This document shows, piece after piece, positions 31,596 to 40,502 of a stretch of DNA of 64,000 bases (position 1 is the first letter of the stretch; the number at the start of each line of letters is the position of its first letter). The stretch covers positions 1-64,000 of the forward strand of contig JAAEUE010000137.1 in assembly GCA_024227565.1 (NCBI GenBank), written 5' to 3'. The stretch is from Alphaproteobacteria bacterium (GTDB lineage Bacteria > Pseudomonadota > Alphaproteobacteria > Rhizobiales > CAJQND01). Under the pieces are notes generated by a model, which saw only the letters and a list, made by a program, of their open reading frames with translations, had not been told where the DNA came from and did no database searches. The position numbers and the translations under genes are program-made.

Positions 31596-32423
31596 ATGTC
31601 TGAAACCTTGAGCAATGTGTTTGATGCTGGTGCCGCCCGGCGGCGCTGCCTGACCTATCGCCGGCGCATCCTCGACATCTCCCAGCAAGTGGGGGCGCTG
31701 CACATTGCGCCTGCCTTCTCGTGCACCGAGATCGTTGACGTGGTCTACAACGGCCTGATGCGCTGGGACGGCGAGGACACGCCTGATGTGATCCTCATGT
31801 CCAAGGGCCATGGCTGCATGATCCAGTATGTGATCCTGGAAGAAAAAGGCATCCTTTTGCGCGAGGACCTGGACCTTTACTGCAAACCCGGCGGGCGTCT
31901 CGGCGCACACCCGGACTATGGGGTTCCCGGCATTTCGGCCTCCACCGGTTCGCTCGGCCACGGCATGGGACTGGCCACAGGCATGGCTTATGGCGAGCGC
32001 CTGCAAGATCGCGACGGCCAGATCTATCTGGTGCTGAGCGACGGCGAGTGCCAGGAAGGCTCCACCTGGGAAGGCGCCATGATGGCGGGCAACCTGGCGC
32101 TTGAAAATCTGATCGCCTTTGTGGACTTGAACGACTTTTCCGGCCTGGAGCGCATGAGCGAGGGCCATCCCGCCTTCCATCCCGTGATCGACAAGTTCCT
32201 GTCGTTCGGATGGGAAGGTGTTGAGGTCAACGGCCACAGCGCCGATGAAATTCATGAGGCCGTGATGAACCGCGAGGGCGGCAAGCCCTTGGTGGTTGTG
32301 TCCAAGACCGTGAAGGGCAAGGGCGTGTCCTACATGGAGCACGTGCCCATATGGCATTACCGGGCGCCAAGCCCGGAAGAATACAAACAGGCTTGCGATG
32401 AGCTTGTGGAGATCTCGGCATGA
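31596..32423 (+). CDS. Transketolase, N-terminal subunit (split enzyme)
   Basis: The ATG at 31596 is used (275 residues; GAGGA lies 12 bases upstream); the in-frame TTG at 31584 abuts that site. The protein matches the TPP pyrophosphate-binding half of transketolase: MSKGHGCMIQYVILEEKGIL, STGSLGHGMGLATGMAYG, and the Mg/TPP motif SDGECQEGSTWEG...LENLIAFVDLND. Transketolases move a two-carbon ketol unit between sugars. The C-terminal half is the next gene, overlapping by 4 bases. Small split transketolases like this are common in secondary-metabolite and surface-sugar loci rather than in central metabolism. Confidence 0.9.
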   Translation: MSETLSNVFDAGAARRRCLTYRRRILDISQQVGALHIAPAFSCTEIVDVVYNGLMRWDGEDTPDVILMSKGHGCMIQYVILEEKGILLREDLDLYCKPGGRLGAHPDYGVPGISASTGSLGHGMGLATGMAYGERLQDRDGQIYLVLSDGECQEGSTWEGAMMAGNLALENLIAFVDLNDFSGLERMSEGHPAFHPVIDKFLSFGWEGVEVNGHSADEIHEAVMNREGGKPLVVVSKTVKGKGVSYMEHVPIWHYRAPSPEEYKQACDELVEISA

Positions 32424-33340
32424 GAAACAAGTTCGCAGATGTGTTTTACGACCTGGGCAAAGACGATCCGAAGCTCTGCATCGTGGTCGCTGACATCTCC
32501 CCTGCCGGGTCCATCGCAAAGTTCCGCACAGATTTTCCCGACCGCTTCGTGAACACCGGCGTTGCCGAGCAAATCATGATCGGCATGTGCGCCGGCCTTG
32601 CCCAGCGCGGCATGCGGCCCTTCGCCTACACCATTGCAACGTTCACGCTCTACCGGCCGTTCGAATTCGTTCGCGACGACCTTTGCTATCAGAACCTGCC
32701 GGTCACGATTGTCGGCATCGGCGGCGGCGTCACCTATTCCACCCTTGGCGGCACGCATCATGCCCAGGAAGACATCGCGATCGCCACGGCCCTGCCGAAC
32801 ATGTCGGTTATTGCGCCGTGTGACCCTTCCGAGGCTGAAACCGTGACCCGCTGGTGCGCCACGCAAACCCGCGGCCCGGTCTATCTGCGCCTCGGCAAGG
32901 CCGGCGAGCCGGACCTGACACTGGATGCTGCTGAACCCTGGGAGTTCGGCAAACTGCGCTACCTCACCAAGGGTGACGATGTCTGCATCCTCAGCTATGG
33001 CCCGATCATGAAGAAGGCGTTCGAGGTTGCAGAACGTTATAGGGCGGCCGGCCAGAGCGTTTCGCTCATCTCGGCGGCCTCCGTGAAGCCATTCGATGAC
33101 GAGGGTGCGGTTGCAGGCCTCAAAAGGCACAAGAAGATGGTGGTGATCGAAGAAACCGCACCGGTCGGCAGCTTGGGGTTGAAGATCAAAGCGCTGGCCT
33201 ACGAGGCCGGTGCAACGTGCGACGTGAGCAGCTTCTGTCTGCAGGATGAGTTCATGCATCATTACGGCAATCACGACGAGCTTCTCGCAGCGCATGGGCT
33301 GGAAACCGGAGCTATCGCGACCGCGCTGGGGCTTGACTGA
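32420..33340 (+). CDS. Transketolase, C-terminal subunit (split enzyme)
   Basis: The 306-residue protein has the pyrimidine-binding domain with the catalytic-type Glu (FVNTGVAEQIMIGMCAGLAQRGM), the family FxxYxxF-like APYTIATFTLYRPFEFVRDDLCY segment, and the C-terminal transketolase domain (ICILSYGPIMKKAFEVAE). It pairs with the N-terminal subunit encoded just upstream to form the full active site. Its stop and the next start share a base, so the following zinc-finger methyltransferase is translationally coupled. Confidence 0.9.
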   Translation: MRNKFADVFYDLGKDDPKLCIVVADISPAGSIAKFRTDFPDRFVNTGVAEQIMIGMCAGLAQRGMRPFAYTIATFTLYRPFEFVRDDLCYQNLPVTIVGIGGGVTYSTLGGTHHAQEDIAIATALPNMSVIAPCDPSEAETVTRWCATQTRGPVYLRLGKAGEPDLTLDAAEPWEFGKLRYLTKGDDVCILSYGPIMKKAFEVAERYRAAGQSVSLISAASVKPFDDEGAVAGLKRHKKMVVIEETAPVGSLGLKIKALAYEAGATCDVSSFCLQDEFMHHYGNHDELLAAHGLETGAIATALGLD

Positions 33341-34476
33341 TGGATCACCGGGCCTGTCCATTGTGCAGCGGCGAAGCTGAGGCGGTCGAGAAATTCCAAG
33401 CCCTCCCACTGGTTACCTCCGATTGCAAGCCCTGGGCGCCCGGAGGGGAAATTTCTTCTTGCTCGACGTGTGGAATGATCTTCAAGCCCGCGACGGAAGC
33501 TTGGAAAACGGCGACCGCGCAAATTTATGACGATTACGAGATCTACGCCCTGGCAAAAGGCGGCGAGCAACCGATCTTCGATCTTGGTGGCGCCGCCGCA
33601 CCGAGGTCCAGCCGGCTTGTCAACTTTCTGAAGATGACCATCAGTTTCCCGCAGCATGGCTCGCTGATCGACATCGGCTGCGGCAATGGAGCTGCACTCG
33701 CCAGTTATGCAGACGGCCTTGGAGCGTGGGAACTTTACGGCTGTGAATTGTCAGACCGATCGCTTTCCTCCCTTCAAAGCCTGCCCAACTTTAAGAAGCT
33801 CTATGTGGGTCCGTTTGAGGAGATTGACGAGACGTTCGATTTCGTCAGTCTGATCCATTCCCTGGAGCATTTCCCCGAACCGCTTGACGCCCTCCGCGCT
33901 GTATTGCGGATGCTGAAGGACAACGCCCATGCCTTCATCGAGGTGCCGGACGTGGAGACCTCTCCGTTCGACATTCTGGTGGCCGATCATCGCGCGCACT
34001 TCAGCACATCGACGCTAGGCTATGCCGCGGCCCTTGCCGGCGCTGACGTGGAGGTTCTGTCAAATCAGGTCCTGATCAAGGAAAATACGCTCGTTTTGCG
34101 CGCAGGAGCAGCCGGCACAGACGTGCCTCCCCCAAGCTCCAATGAGGGGCGCACCCTGCTTAACGACAACGTTGACTGGCTCGAGCAACTATTGACCTCT
34201 GCACGCGCCGCAGCGGACGACACTGCAAACTTCGGTATCTTCGGGACAGCGATTTCCGGCATGTGGCTCTATGGGACCATGCCGGACAAGGTGAAGTTCT
34301 TCGTCGACGAAGATCCTGGGAAGATCGGCAAGATGATCAATGGGCTGCCAGTGCTTGCTCCAGCTGATGTTGGTCCAGACAGCGCCGTCTATGTTCCAAC
34401 TGTGCCAGCAGCTGCGCGAAACATTTGCGAGCGGTTGAACACAGAGGGAAATTACGTAGCGCCCCCGGGGGTCTAG
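33340..34476 (+). CDS. Zinc-ribbon SAM methyltransferase, sugar C-methyltransferase-like
   Basis: The 378-residue protein has four parts seen in sugar C-methyltransferases: an N-terminal zinc ribbon (Cys6, Cys9, Cys41, Cys44), the SAM motif LIDIGCGNGAALASYADG near residue 108, SLIHSLEHFPEPLDALRAVLRML, and a C-terminal nucleotide-type domain (NFGIFGTAISGMWLYG...VKFFVDEDPGKIGKMINGLPVLAP). It is the first of three proteins of this plan within 9 kb. It is coupled to the split transketolase and ends the tightly packed part of the cluster. Whether it makes a C-C bond on a keto sugar is inferred. Confidence 0.78.
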   Translation: MDHRACPLCSGEAEAVEKFQALPLVTSDCKPWAPGGEISSCSTCGMIFKPATEAWKTATAQIYDDYEIYALAKGGEQPIFDLGGAAAPRSSRLVNFLKMTISFPQHGSLIDIGCGNGAALASYADGLGAWELYGCELSDRSLSSLQSLPNFKKLYVGPFEEIDETFDFVSLIHSLEHFPEPLDALRAVLRMLKDNAHAFIEVPDVETSPFDILVADHRAHFSTSTLGYAAALAGADVEVLSNQVLIKENTLVLRAGAAGTDVPPPSSNEGRTLLNDNVDWLEQLLTSARAAADDTANFGIFGTAISGMWLYGTMPDKVKFFVDEDPGKIGKMINGLPVLAPADVGPDSAVYVPTVPAAARNICERLNTEGNYVAPPGV

Positions 34477-34482
34477 AGCAAA

Positions 34483-35643
34483 ATGACCGGCAGGCTGTTC
34501 ACGAAAAGCGCGATCTCGGACAACTCTATTTGCCGGGATGTGGGAAGAAGCCCCGAGAGGCCGTTTATCATTAAGTCAGCGCTCGTGGAGACCTCGCTCG
34601 GCGATCTTATCAGTAAGATGATCTGTCTTGCATCTATTGCAAAGCAGTTTGATCACGCCGAGCTTCATGTCCGCTACAGGGACGTGCGGCCTTACAGCGG
34701 GGAAGTGGTGTCGCTGCTGGAGGAGGTCAGCACCTCCAGGGGCATAAAGTTTGATATCCCTCGCTGGCTGCGTCTTGGGCTCCCCGACGCCCGGCTGTGG
34801 TTTCCGCTGGCCAGAGGCCTTAATGGACGCCGCGGAAGCTGGGGTGCGTTTTGCGATTTTTTTGCGTCCGACTGGATGCTCAATCCGCGCTGGCTCCACG
34901 CTATTGAGGACCCTGCCCGCCTGCAGATCCCACACGATCAGGCTGACCGTCTGGAAAGAGAGCTGATAGAGAACGGCGCCGACCCCGATCGATGGTTCGC
35001 CGTCGTCCATTATCGTGCGAGCACGTATCTGAGGAAGCGCAGCGGTCAGCTGCGCAACGGTGATCCGGCCGCGCAGCAGGAAATGATCAATTACATTATC
35101 CATGAACTTGGTGGGCAGGTTGTTCTGCTTGGACACCCGGAATTAGAAGCGCTGCCGCCACAAGACGGGTTTATCGATCTCAGCCGTATCAAGGACTCCT
35201 TCATGCTGCAGGCCTATGCCTGTAGCCGGGCGCGGTTCATGATCGCAGGGCCCTCAGGGCCGATCATCATGGGCTGGGGCTTTCAAATTCCAACGGGCCT
35301 CGTGGATGCATCAGACGCGGTGGGCGGCTGGGGCAGATGCGAGCATGTCATCCTGACGCACGAAGTGACGACACCGGAGGGCGCAACGATGCGGAACAAG
35401 ACGCTATTCGATTCCGGATTGCTGGACTACCCCGTGTTGCGGGACAAAATCAGGGCCGGTGAAGACTATGTTGTCAGAAAGAACTCAGGTCCGGAGTTGG
35501 CTGCCGTCGCACGGCATCTCTATGAAGTCTCAACCGACACGGTGGGCTGGCGAATAGAACAACCGGAACAATCGCAACAACGCCCCAACCAGTTCGTCTG
35601 GCCCCCACAAACATCCGAAAACCTCAACTTCATTGATGTGTAG
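34483..35643 (+). CDS. TIGR04372-like glycosyltransferase-type protein
   Basis: The 386-residue protein resembles the putative glycosyltransferase family TIGR04372, which is loosely related to GT9/heptosyltransferase folds. The family phrase appears as RWFAVVHYRASTYLRKRSGQLRNGDP (residues about 166-192), then YIIHELGGQVVLLGHPELE and a C-terminal SRARFMIAGPSGPIIMGWGFQIPTGLVD. The first 160 residues are more divergent. It begins seven bases after the methyltransferase stop. The acceptor and donor are unknown; context suggests transfer of the unusual sugar made upstream. Confidence 0.68.
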   Translation: MTGRLFTKSAISDNSICRDVGRSPERPFIIKSALVETSLGDLISKMICLASIAKQFDHAELHVRYRDVRPYSGEVVSLLEEVSTSRGIKFDIPRWLRLGLPDARLWFPLARGLNGRRGSWGAFCDFFASDWMLNPRWLHAIEDPARLQIPHDQADRLERELIENGADPDRWFAVVHYRASTYLRKRSGQLRNGDPAAQQEMINYIIHELGGQVVLLGHPELEALPPQDGFIDLSRIKDSFMLQAYACSRARFMIAGPSGPIIMGWGFQIPTGLVDASDAVGGWGRCEHVILTHEVTTPEGATMRNKTLFDSGLLDYPVLRDKIRAGEDYVVRKNSGPELAAVARHLYEVSTDTVGWRIEQPEQSQQRPNQFVWPPQTSENLNFIDV

Positions 35644-35723
35644 CCGATGGCATTGATCATCAACATTCCAATCGGGCAGGCAACGCTCATCTGCACCTTA
35701 GAGTACAATAGGTAGTCTCTAGC

Positions 35724-36788
35724 ATGCTCGACAAGCTAACTCTGGTGATCCCGACCTACAAACGTCACGCATTTGCCCTCCGCAATATGAGGTTTTGGAG
35801 TAATACGCCGGTGCAACTTCTCGTCATGGATGGAAGCGATGAGCCCATATCCGAAGCTGAGCTGGCGTCGATGGGGTCCAACATCTCCTATCGTCACGCA
35901 GCGGTTGGACTCGTCAAGCGCATCGAAATGGCATTGCCCCTTGTCCAAACTGAGTATGTGGCGTTGTACGGAGACGATGAGTTCTTTCTGAAGTCGGGAC
36001 TGGAGGCGAGCATAAAGTTTCTGGACGAAAACCCCGATTACATAACCTGCTGCGGACAGGCCCTTGGCTTCCGGCCAATGAAGACGGAAATCCAAGGGTT
36101 CAGGCGCTACAAGAGGCTGGATGGCCGCGATTTGGACAATTCCGATGGACGCGACAGAATGGTTCGGCACATGGCGGACTATGTACCGAGCCATATTTAC
36201 GCAGTGGTCAGGACGGAGCCATGGCGAAATGCGATAAAGTGCGTGGCGGACCGGGAGTTTCGCGCGCTGGCAATTAGCGAGGTACAAGTTGAGTTGTGCT
36301 TGAGCTACGCAGGAAAGTCCCGGGCTCTTCCTGATGTGATGTGGTTGCGCTCTTACAACGAAACCAAACCCATCAGAGGCACGGACCCTGGCCTGGATGA
36401 TACCAAACCACTCTACGTCTGGTGGCAAGGCGACGAAACTGCTAAAGAACGAGCCGAATTCGTCGAACGCACTGCGCATGCGCTCAAGGCTTTTGATAAA
36501 GACGTAAAACCGGATAACCATTATAAAGAAGCTGTCGTGGATGCGTGTGACGCCTACGCAACCGATGTGGTAAATGCCAGAAAAGGCCTGCTGCAAAAGG
36601 CAGGACAGTTTCTGCCGACACCGACGAGAGTATCCATCCGCAACTCTTACAAGTTCATCAAAAATAAGATCAAGAAAAAGCACTCACTCTTTGAATTTGG
36701 AGAAATACTGAAAAATTCCGGATGTAATGTGAATATAGATGAAATCCGAGAAATCGATAAAGTATTGAAACAGTTTTATAACATTTAG
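35724..36788 (+). CDS. GT2-like glycosyltransferase (TIGR00180 type)
   Basis: The 354-residue protein opens with LTLVIPTYKRHAFALRNMRFW, followed by LVMDGSDEP and VALYGDDEFFLKSGLEASI, giving a GT-A fold with a DD metal motif (near residue 87). That is the TIGR00180 glycosyltransferase pattern. Residues 280-354 are a Lys/Asn/Ile-rich tail whose DNA is markedly AT-rich compared with the rest of the gene, which suggests a join to foreign DNA. It is separated from both neighbours by 38-80 bases, so it may be a later addition to the locus. Confidence 0.75.
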   Translation: MLDKLTLVIPTYKRHAFALRNMRFWSNTPVQLLVMDGSDEPISEAELASMGSNISYRHAAVGLVKRIEMALPLVQTEYVALYGDDEFFLKSGLEASIKFLDENPDYITCCGQALGFRPMKTEIQGFRRYKRLDGRDLDNSDGRDRMVRHMADYVPSHIYAVVRTEPWRNAIKCVADREFRALAISEVQVELCLSYAGKSRALPDVMWLRSYNETKPIRGTDPGLDDTKPLYVWWQGDETAKERAEFVERTAHALKAFDKDVKPDNHYKEAVVDACDAYATDVVNARKGLLQKAGQFLPTPTRVSIRNSYKFIKNKIKKKHSLFEFGEILKNSGCNVNIDEIREIDKVLKQFYNI

Positions 36789-36826
36789 AATAGCTTAGAA
36801 TTCCCAATAAAAAAAGCATACTTAAA

Positions 36827-37612
36827 ATGGATAAATCATACAAAGCCGTCATCCTAGCAGGAGGAATGGGAACCAGAATATCCGAAGAGTCTCATTCGCG
36901 ACCAAAACCAATGATTGAAATTGGTGGACGGCCGATATTATGGCACATAATGAAAATATATTCCGCGCATGGGGTAAATAACTTCATTATTTGCTGCGGA
37001 TATAAGGGATATATGATCAAAGAGTATTTTGCGAATTACTTTTTGCATATGTCCGATGTCACCTTCGACATGCGGAACAATGAAATGCAGGTTCACCAGC
37101 GGCATGCCGAGCCGTGGCAGGTGACACTGGTCGACACCGGCGAATTAAGCATGACGGGGGGTCGGCTCAAGCGTGTACGGGACCATCTTGATGAAGATCA
37201 ACCGTTTTGTTTCACCTATGGCGATGGCGTCGCGGACATCAACATCGCTGACGAGTTGAGCTTCCACGAGAGCCACCAGAAACTTGCCACCGTGGCAGCG
37301 GTTCAGCCTCCCGGCCGTTATGGTGCGCTTGTCATGGATGGCCAAAAGGTTGAAAGCTTCAGCGAGAAACCGCGGGGAGACGGAAACCTCATCAACGGCG
37401 GCTTCTTCGTTTTGTCTCCAAAGTGCATTGACCTGATTGCCGACGATTCTACGCCTTGGGAAGGGGATCCCATGAACATGCTGGCCGCTCAAGGCGAGCT
37501 CATGGCATTTGAACACGAGGGTTTCTGGCAGCCCATGGATACGCTGCGGGAAATGAATCTGCTCGAAGAGCTTTGGGCCTCGGGAAATGCGCCCTGGAAA
37601 GTGTGGTCATGA
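36827..37612 (+). CDS. rfbF: Glucose-1-phosphate cytidylyltransferase
   Basis: The 261-residue enzyme makes CDP-glucose from CTP and glucose 1-phosphate. It has the nucleotide loop [35 protein letters not shown], the family-specific [32 protein letters not shown], and [14 protein letters not shown]. The length matches RfbF/DdhA enzymes. The 5' third of the gene is GC-poor (to about 37060) while the rest is normal. It overlaps the CDP-glucose 4,6-dehydratase gene by 4 bases; together they open the CDP-6-deoxyhexose branch. Confidence 0.93.
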   Translation: MDKSYKAVILAGGMGTRISEESHSRPKPMIEIGGRPILWHIMKIYSAHGVNNFIICCGYKGYMIKEYFANYFLHMSDVTFDMRNNEMQVHQRHAEPWQVTLVDTGELSMTGGRLKRVRDHLDEDQPFCFTYGDGVADINIADELSFHESHQKLATVAAVQPPGRYGALVMDGQKVESFSEKPRGDGNLINGGFFVLSPKCIDLIADDSTPWEGDPMNMLAAQGELMAFEHEGFWQPMDTLREMNLLEELWASGNAPWKVWS

Positions 37613-38679
37613 ATTTCTGGAACGGCCGCCGGGTCCTGCTCACGGGACACACGGGCTTCAAAGGGGGCTGGCTCAGCCTTTGGCTGAACAAGATGGGTGC
37701 GCAAGTCACGGGACTTGCGCTACAGCCAACAACGGAGCCGTCGCTGTTCGATCAGCTCGGACTTGAGCACAGCCTCAATCATCACTATGCGGATGTCAGG
37801 AACGCAGAGGCGGTCTCCGAGATCGTCAGGGATGCACAGCCCGAAATCGTGTTCCATCTGGCAGCCCAGCCGCTGGTGCTCCAAGGGTACGCCGAGCCGG
37901 TTGAGACCTGGAATGTCAACGTGATGGGGACCATCCACGTGCTGCAGGCTCTCAGAGCTCTTGAGCATTCGTGCGCCGCGGTCATGGTGACCACCGACAA
38001 AGTCTACGAGAACCGGGAATGGGACTATGGTTACCGGGAAGATGACCCTCTGGGCGGCTACGACCCCTATAGTTCCGCCAAAGCGGCCGCAGAGATCGCA
38101 GTTTCCAGCTGGCGACGGGCCTTTTTTTCTGCAAATGGAACTGTACGGGCCGCCACGGCACGTGCTGGCAACGTGATCGGAGGCGGCGATTGGTCGGACA
38201 ACAGGATTGTCCCGGACTTCGCCCGGGCTTTAAGCGCCGGAGAACCGGTGACGGTGCGGAACCGCTATGCCACCCGCCCCTGGCAACACGTGCTCGAACC
38301 TCTCAGCGGTTATCTGCGTTTGGCTCAGCTGTTGTTCGAAAACGATGGCCTTCAATACCAGGACGCCTTCAACTTTGGCCCTGATGCCGAAGCAACACGA
38401 ACCGTGGGAGATCTTGTTGCCGAATGCTTGAAACACTGGCCAGGCAAGGTTTATGATGCATCACCAGCCGATGCCCCGCACGAAGCAGGCAAGCTTGCGC
38501 TCGCGGTAGACCGTGCAAGAGAACGTCTTGACTGGAGCCCCCGCTGGAGCTTCTCGCGCGGTGTGGAGGAAACTGTGGTCTGGTACCGGGATTCCCGAAA
38601 TCTTGATCGTGACGGAGTTCGCGAGCTGACGCTGAGACAAATCCAGATGTTCGAGGACGGGACCAATGAAGCTAAGTGA
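37609..38679 (+). CDS. rfbG: CDP-glucose 4,6-dehydratase
   Basis: The ATG at 37609 (ATGA overlap) gives 356 residues. Rossmann motif [23 protein letters not shown] and the catalytic [15 protein letters not shown]...[12 protein letters not shown] (Tyr-x3-Lys) are diagnostic of RfbG/DdhB, as is the [29 protein letters not shown] segment. The enzyme makes CDP-4-keto-6-deoxyglucose. No rfbH-like 3-dehydrase follows, so the pathway is unlikely to lead to a 3,6-dideoxyhexose; an epimerase and a C-methyltransferase follow instead. The epimerase gene starts 14 bases inside this gene's 3' end. Confidence 0.94.
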   Translation: MNFWNGRRVLLTGHTGFKGGWLSLWLNKMGAQVTGLALQPTTEPSLFDQLGLEHSLNHHYADVRNAEAVSEIVRDAQPEIVFHLAAQPLVLQGYAEPVETWNVNVMGTIHVLQALRALEHSCAAVMVTTDKVYENREWDYGYREDDPLGGYDPYSSAKAAAEIAVSSWRRAFFSANGTVRAATARAGNVIGGGDWSDNRIVPDFARALSAGEPVTVRNRYATRPWQHVLEPLSGYLRLAQLLFENDGLQYQDAFNFGPDAEATRTVGDLVAECLKHWPGKVYDASPADAPHEAGKLALAVDRARERLDWSPRWSFSRGVEETVVWYRDSRNLDRDGVRELTLRQIQMFEDGTNEAK

Positions 38680-39217
38680 GACAGAAATGGACGGGGTGTT
38701 TGAAGCCGTCACCGAACCGTACGTTGACCATCGCGGCGCTTTCGGGAGGCTGTTTTGCTGCGACGAACTGCGAGCCGCACATTGCGACCGGCCAATCAAA
38801 CAGATCAACCACTCTCGAACCAGTGCGAAAGGCGCCATTCGGGGCCTGCACTTTCAACGCGCCCCAAAGGCCGAGGCCAAATGGGTGCGATGCCTTAAGG
38901 GAAAGGTGTTCGATGTCTGTGTGGACCTGCGTAAGGATTCATCGACTTTTCTCAAATGGCATGCCGTCGAGCTTGATGCTGAACGCTGGAACACCATCCT
39001 GATCCCTGAGGGATTTGCTCACGGTTTTCAGGTGTTGGAACCTGAGAGCGAGTTGCTTTACCTCCACAGTGAAGTCTATTCCCGCGAGCTTGAGGGCGGC
39101 CTGAGGTTCGATGACCCACGATTGGCAATCCCATGGCCCGTTCCTGCAAGTGATGTCTCGGACCGGGACCGGGAACACCCGCTGATAGATCGCTCATTTG
39201 AGGGGATCTCACTTTGA
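38666..39217 (+). CDS. RmlC-type sugar 3,5-epimerase (CDP-sugar)
   Basis: The 183-residue cupin has the RmlC landmarks: FGRLFCCDEL at the N-terminus, IRGLHFQ with the catalytic His near residue 60, VFDVCVDLRKDS, ILIPEGFAHGFQVLE, and YLHSEVYSRELEGGLRFDDP. RmlC enzymes epimerise C3 and/or C5 of 4-keto-6-deoxy sugars. Here the substrate should be CDP-4-keto-6-deoxyglucose from RfbG rather than a dTDP sugar, given gene order. It overlaps rfbG by 14 bases and the C-methyltransferase by 4. Confidence 0.88.
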   Translation: MKLSETEMDGVFEAVTEPYVDHRGAFGRLFCCDELRAAHCDRPIKQINHSRTSAKGAIRGLHFQRAPKAEAKWVRCLKGKVFDVCVDLRKDSSTFLKWHAVELDAERWNTILIPEGFAHGFQVLEPESELLYLHSEVYSRELEGGLRFDDPRLAIPWPVPASDVSDRDREHPLIDRSFEGISL

Positions 39218-40440
39218 ACTGCCGTCATTGTTCTGCCCCCTTGGAGCACGTTGTCGTGGACCTGGGCCATCAGCCCCCGTCCAACGCGTATCTGGACCAA
39301 GCCGGTCTCATGGCGCCTGAGGTATATGCCCCGCTAAAGGCGTACGTGTGTGACACATGCTGGCTGGTGCAGCTCGTCTCGTCCCACGTTGCAGGCGACC
39401 TGTTCACGCCCGACTACGCCTACTTCTCATCTGTGTCCTCAAGTTGGGTGGCCCATGCCCGATCCTATGTTGAGAATGCAATTGACCGATTTCAACTTGG
39501 ACCGGAAAGCTTTGTGGTTGAGATCGCCTCTAATGACGGTTATCTGCTCCAGTTCGTGAAGGAGGCAGGCATCCCATGTCTCGGCATCGAACCCACCGCA
39601 TCGACCGCGGCGGCGGCCCGGGCGCGCGGCATTGAAAGCCTGGAGGTGTTCTTTGGCAAAGAGCAAGGAGCGGCCTTGGCGGCAGAGCGGCGGACGGCAG
39701 ACTTGATTGTTGCCAACAACGTTCTTGCACACGTTCCCGATATCAACGGTTTCGTTGCAGGTTTTAAAGAGCTCCTGTCGCCCGATGGCGTGGCAACCTT
39801 CGAATTTCCACATGTCATGCAGTTGGTGGACAACTGCCAGTTTGACACGATTTACCACGAGCATTTCTCGTACTTATCGCTCACCGCCGTCCAGACGATC
39901 CTTGACGTTCAGGGACTGAGAATCTTTGACGTTGAGGAGATTTCAACCCATGGCGGGTCACTGCGGGTGTTCGCCTGTCTTCAGCAGTCTCAGGCGCATC
40001 AAGACACATCGCGCGTTGGCGCGATGGTGGAGGGGGAACGCGCGGCCGGGTTGCTCTCTGCTGCGTACTACACTGGCCTGCAATCGAAGGCGAACACCAT
40101 CAAACTTGAACTTCTGGAATTCCTTGTCTCCGAGCGACAAAAGGGGCGCGTCGTTGCCGCCTACGGAGCCGCGGCTAAAGGCAACACGCTGTTAAACTAT
40201 GCTGGCGTGAAACCAGACCTGATCTCCTTCGTGTGTGATGAAGCACCATCCAAACAAGGCAGGTACATGCCCGGAAGCCACATCCCCATTCTAGCTCCGG
40301 AAGCACTGGACGAGCGGCGGCCTGATAGTATACTGATCCTCCCGTGGAACCTGGAGCGCGAGATTGCGTCCAGCATCAAGATGAACCATGGCTGGACGGG
40401 AACATTAGCAGTCGCCATCCCGGAGTTGAGAACGCTATGA
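39214..40440 (+). CDS. Sugar C-methyltransferase (zinc-ribbon, TylC3/TcaB9 type)
   Basis: The start is a TTG at 39214 inside a TTGA overlap. The 408-residue protein has a zinc ribbon (Cys3, Cys6, Cys46, Cys49), SAM motif FVVEIASNDGYLLQFVKEAG, the catalytic segment DTIYHEHFSYLSLTAVQ, and the C-terminal domain AAYGAAAKGNTLLNYAGVKPDLISF. This is the full signature of NDP-4-keto-sugar C-methyltransferases that place a methyl branch on C3 (or C5). With rfbF, rfbG and the epimerase it predicts a CDP-activated 6-deoxy-C-methylhexose. It ends convergent to the next operon. Confidence 0.9.
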   Translation: MNCRHCSAPLEHVVVDLGHQPPSNAYLDQAGLMAPEVYAPLKAYVCDTCWLVQLVSSHVAGDLFTPDYAYFSSVSSSWVAHARSYVENAIDRFQLGPESFVVEIASNDGYLLQFVKEAGIPCLGIEPTASTAAAARARGIESLEVFFGKEQGAALAAERRTADLIVANNVLAHVPDINGFVAGFKELLSPDGVATFEFPHVMQLVDNCQFDTIYHEHFSYLSLTAVQTILDVQGLRIFDVEEISTHGGSLRVFACLQQSQAHQDTSRVGAMVEGERAAGLLSAAYYTGLQSKANTIKLELLEFLVSERQKGRVVAAYGAAAKGNTLLNYAGVKPDLISFVCDEAPSKQGRYMPGSHIPILAPEALDERRPDSILILPWNLEREIASSIKMNHGWTGTLAVAIPELRTL

Positions 40441-40502
40441 GCTGGCCGCCCGGGCACGAGAACTCACGCTACTCATTTTAGGCCAACATCCTCCACGGCA
40501 TT

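Noticed and set aside
31122..32519. Minus-strand open frame (465 codons) opposite the SDR 4 and transketolase genes
   Set aside because: The plus strand carries the SDR and TPP motifs; the antisense product has no motif and spans a gene boundary.
34470..34500. CTAGAGCA sequence resembling an end of the double-hairpin repeat
   Set aside because: Only about eight bases match, there is no hairpin, and it is part of a gene junction; coincidence is the simplest reading.
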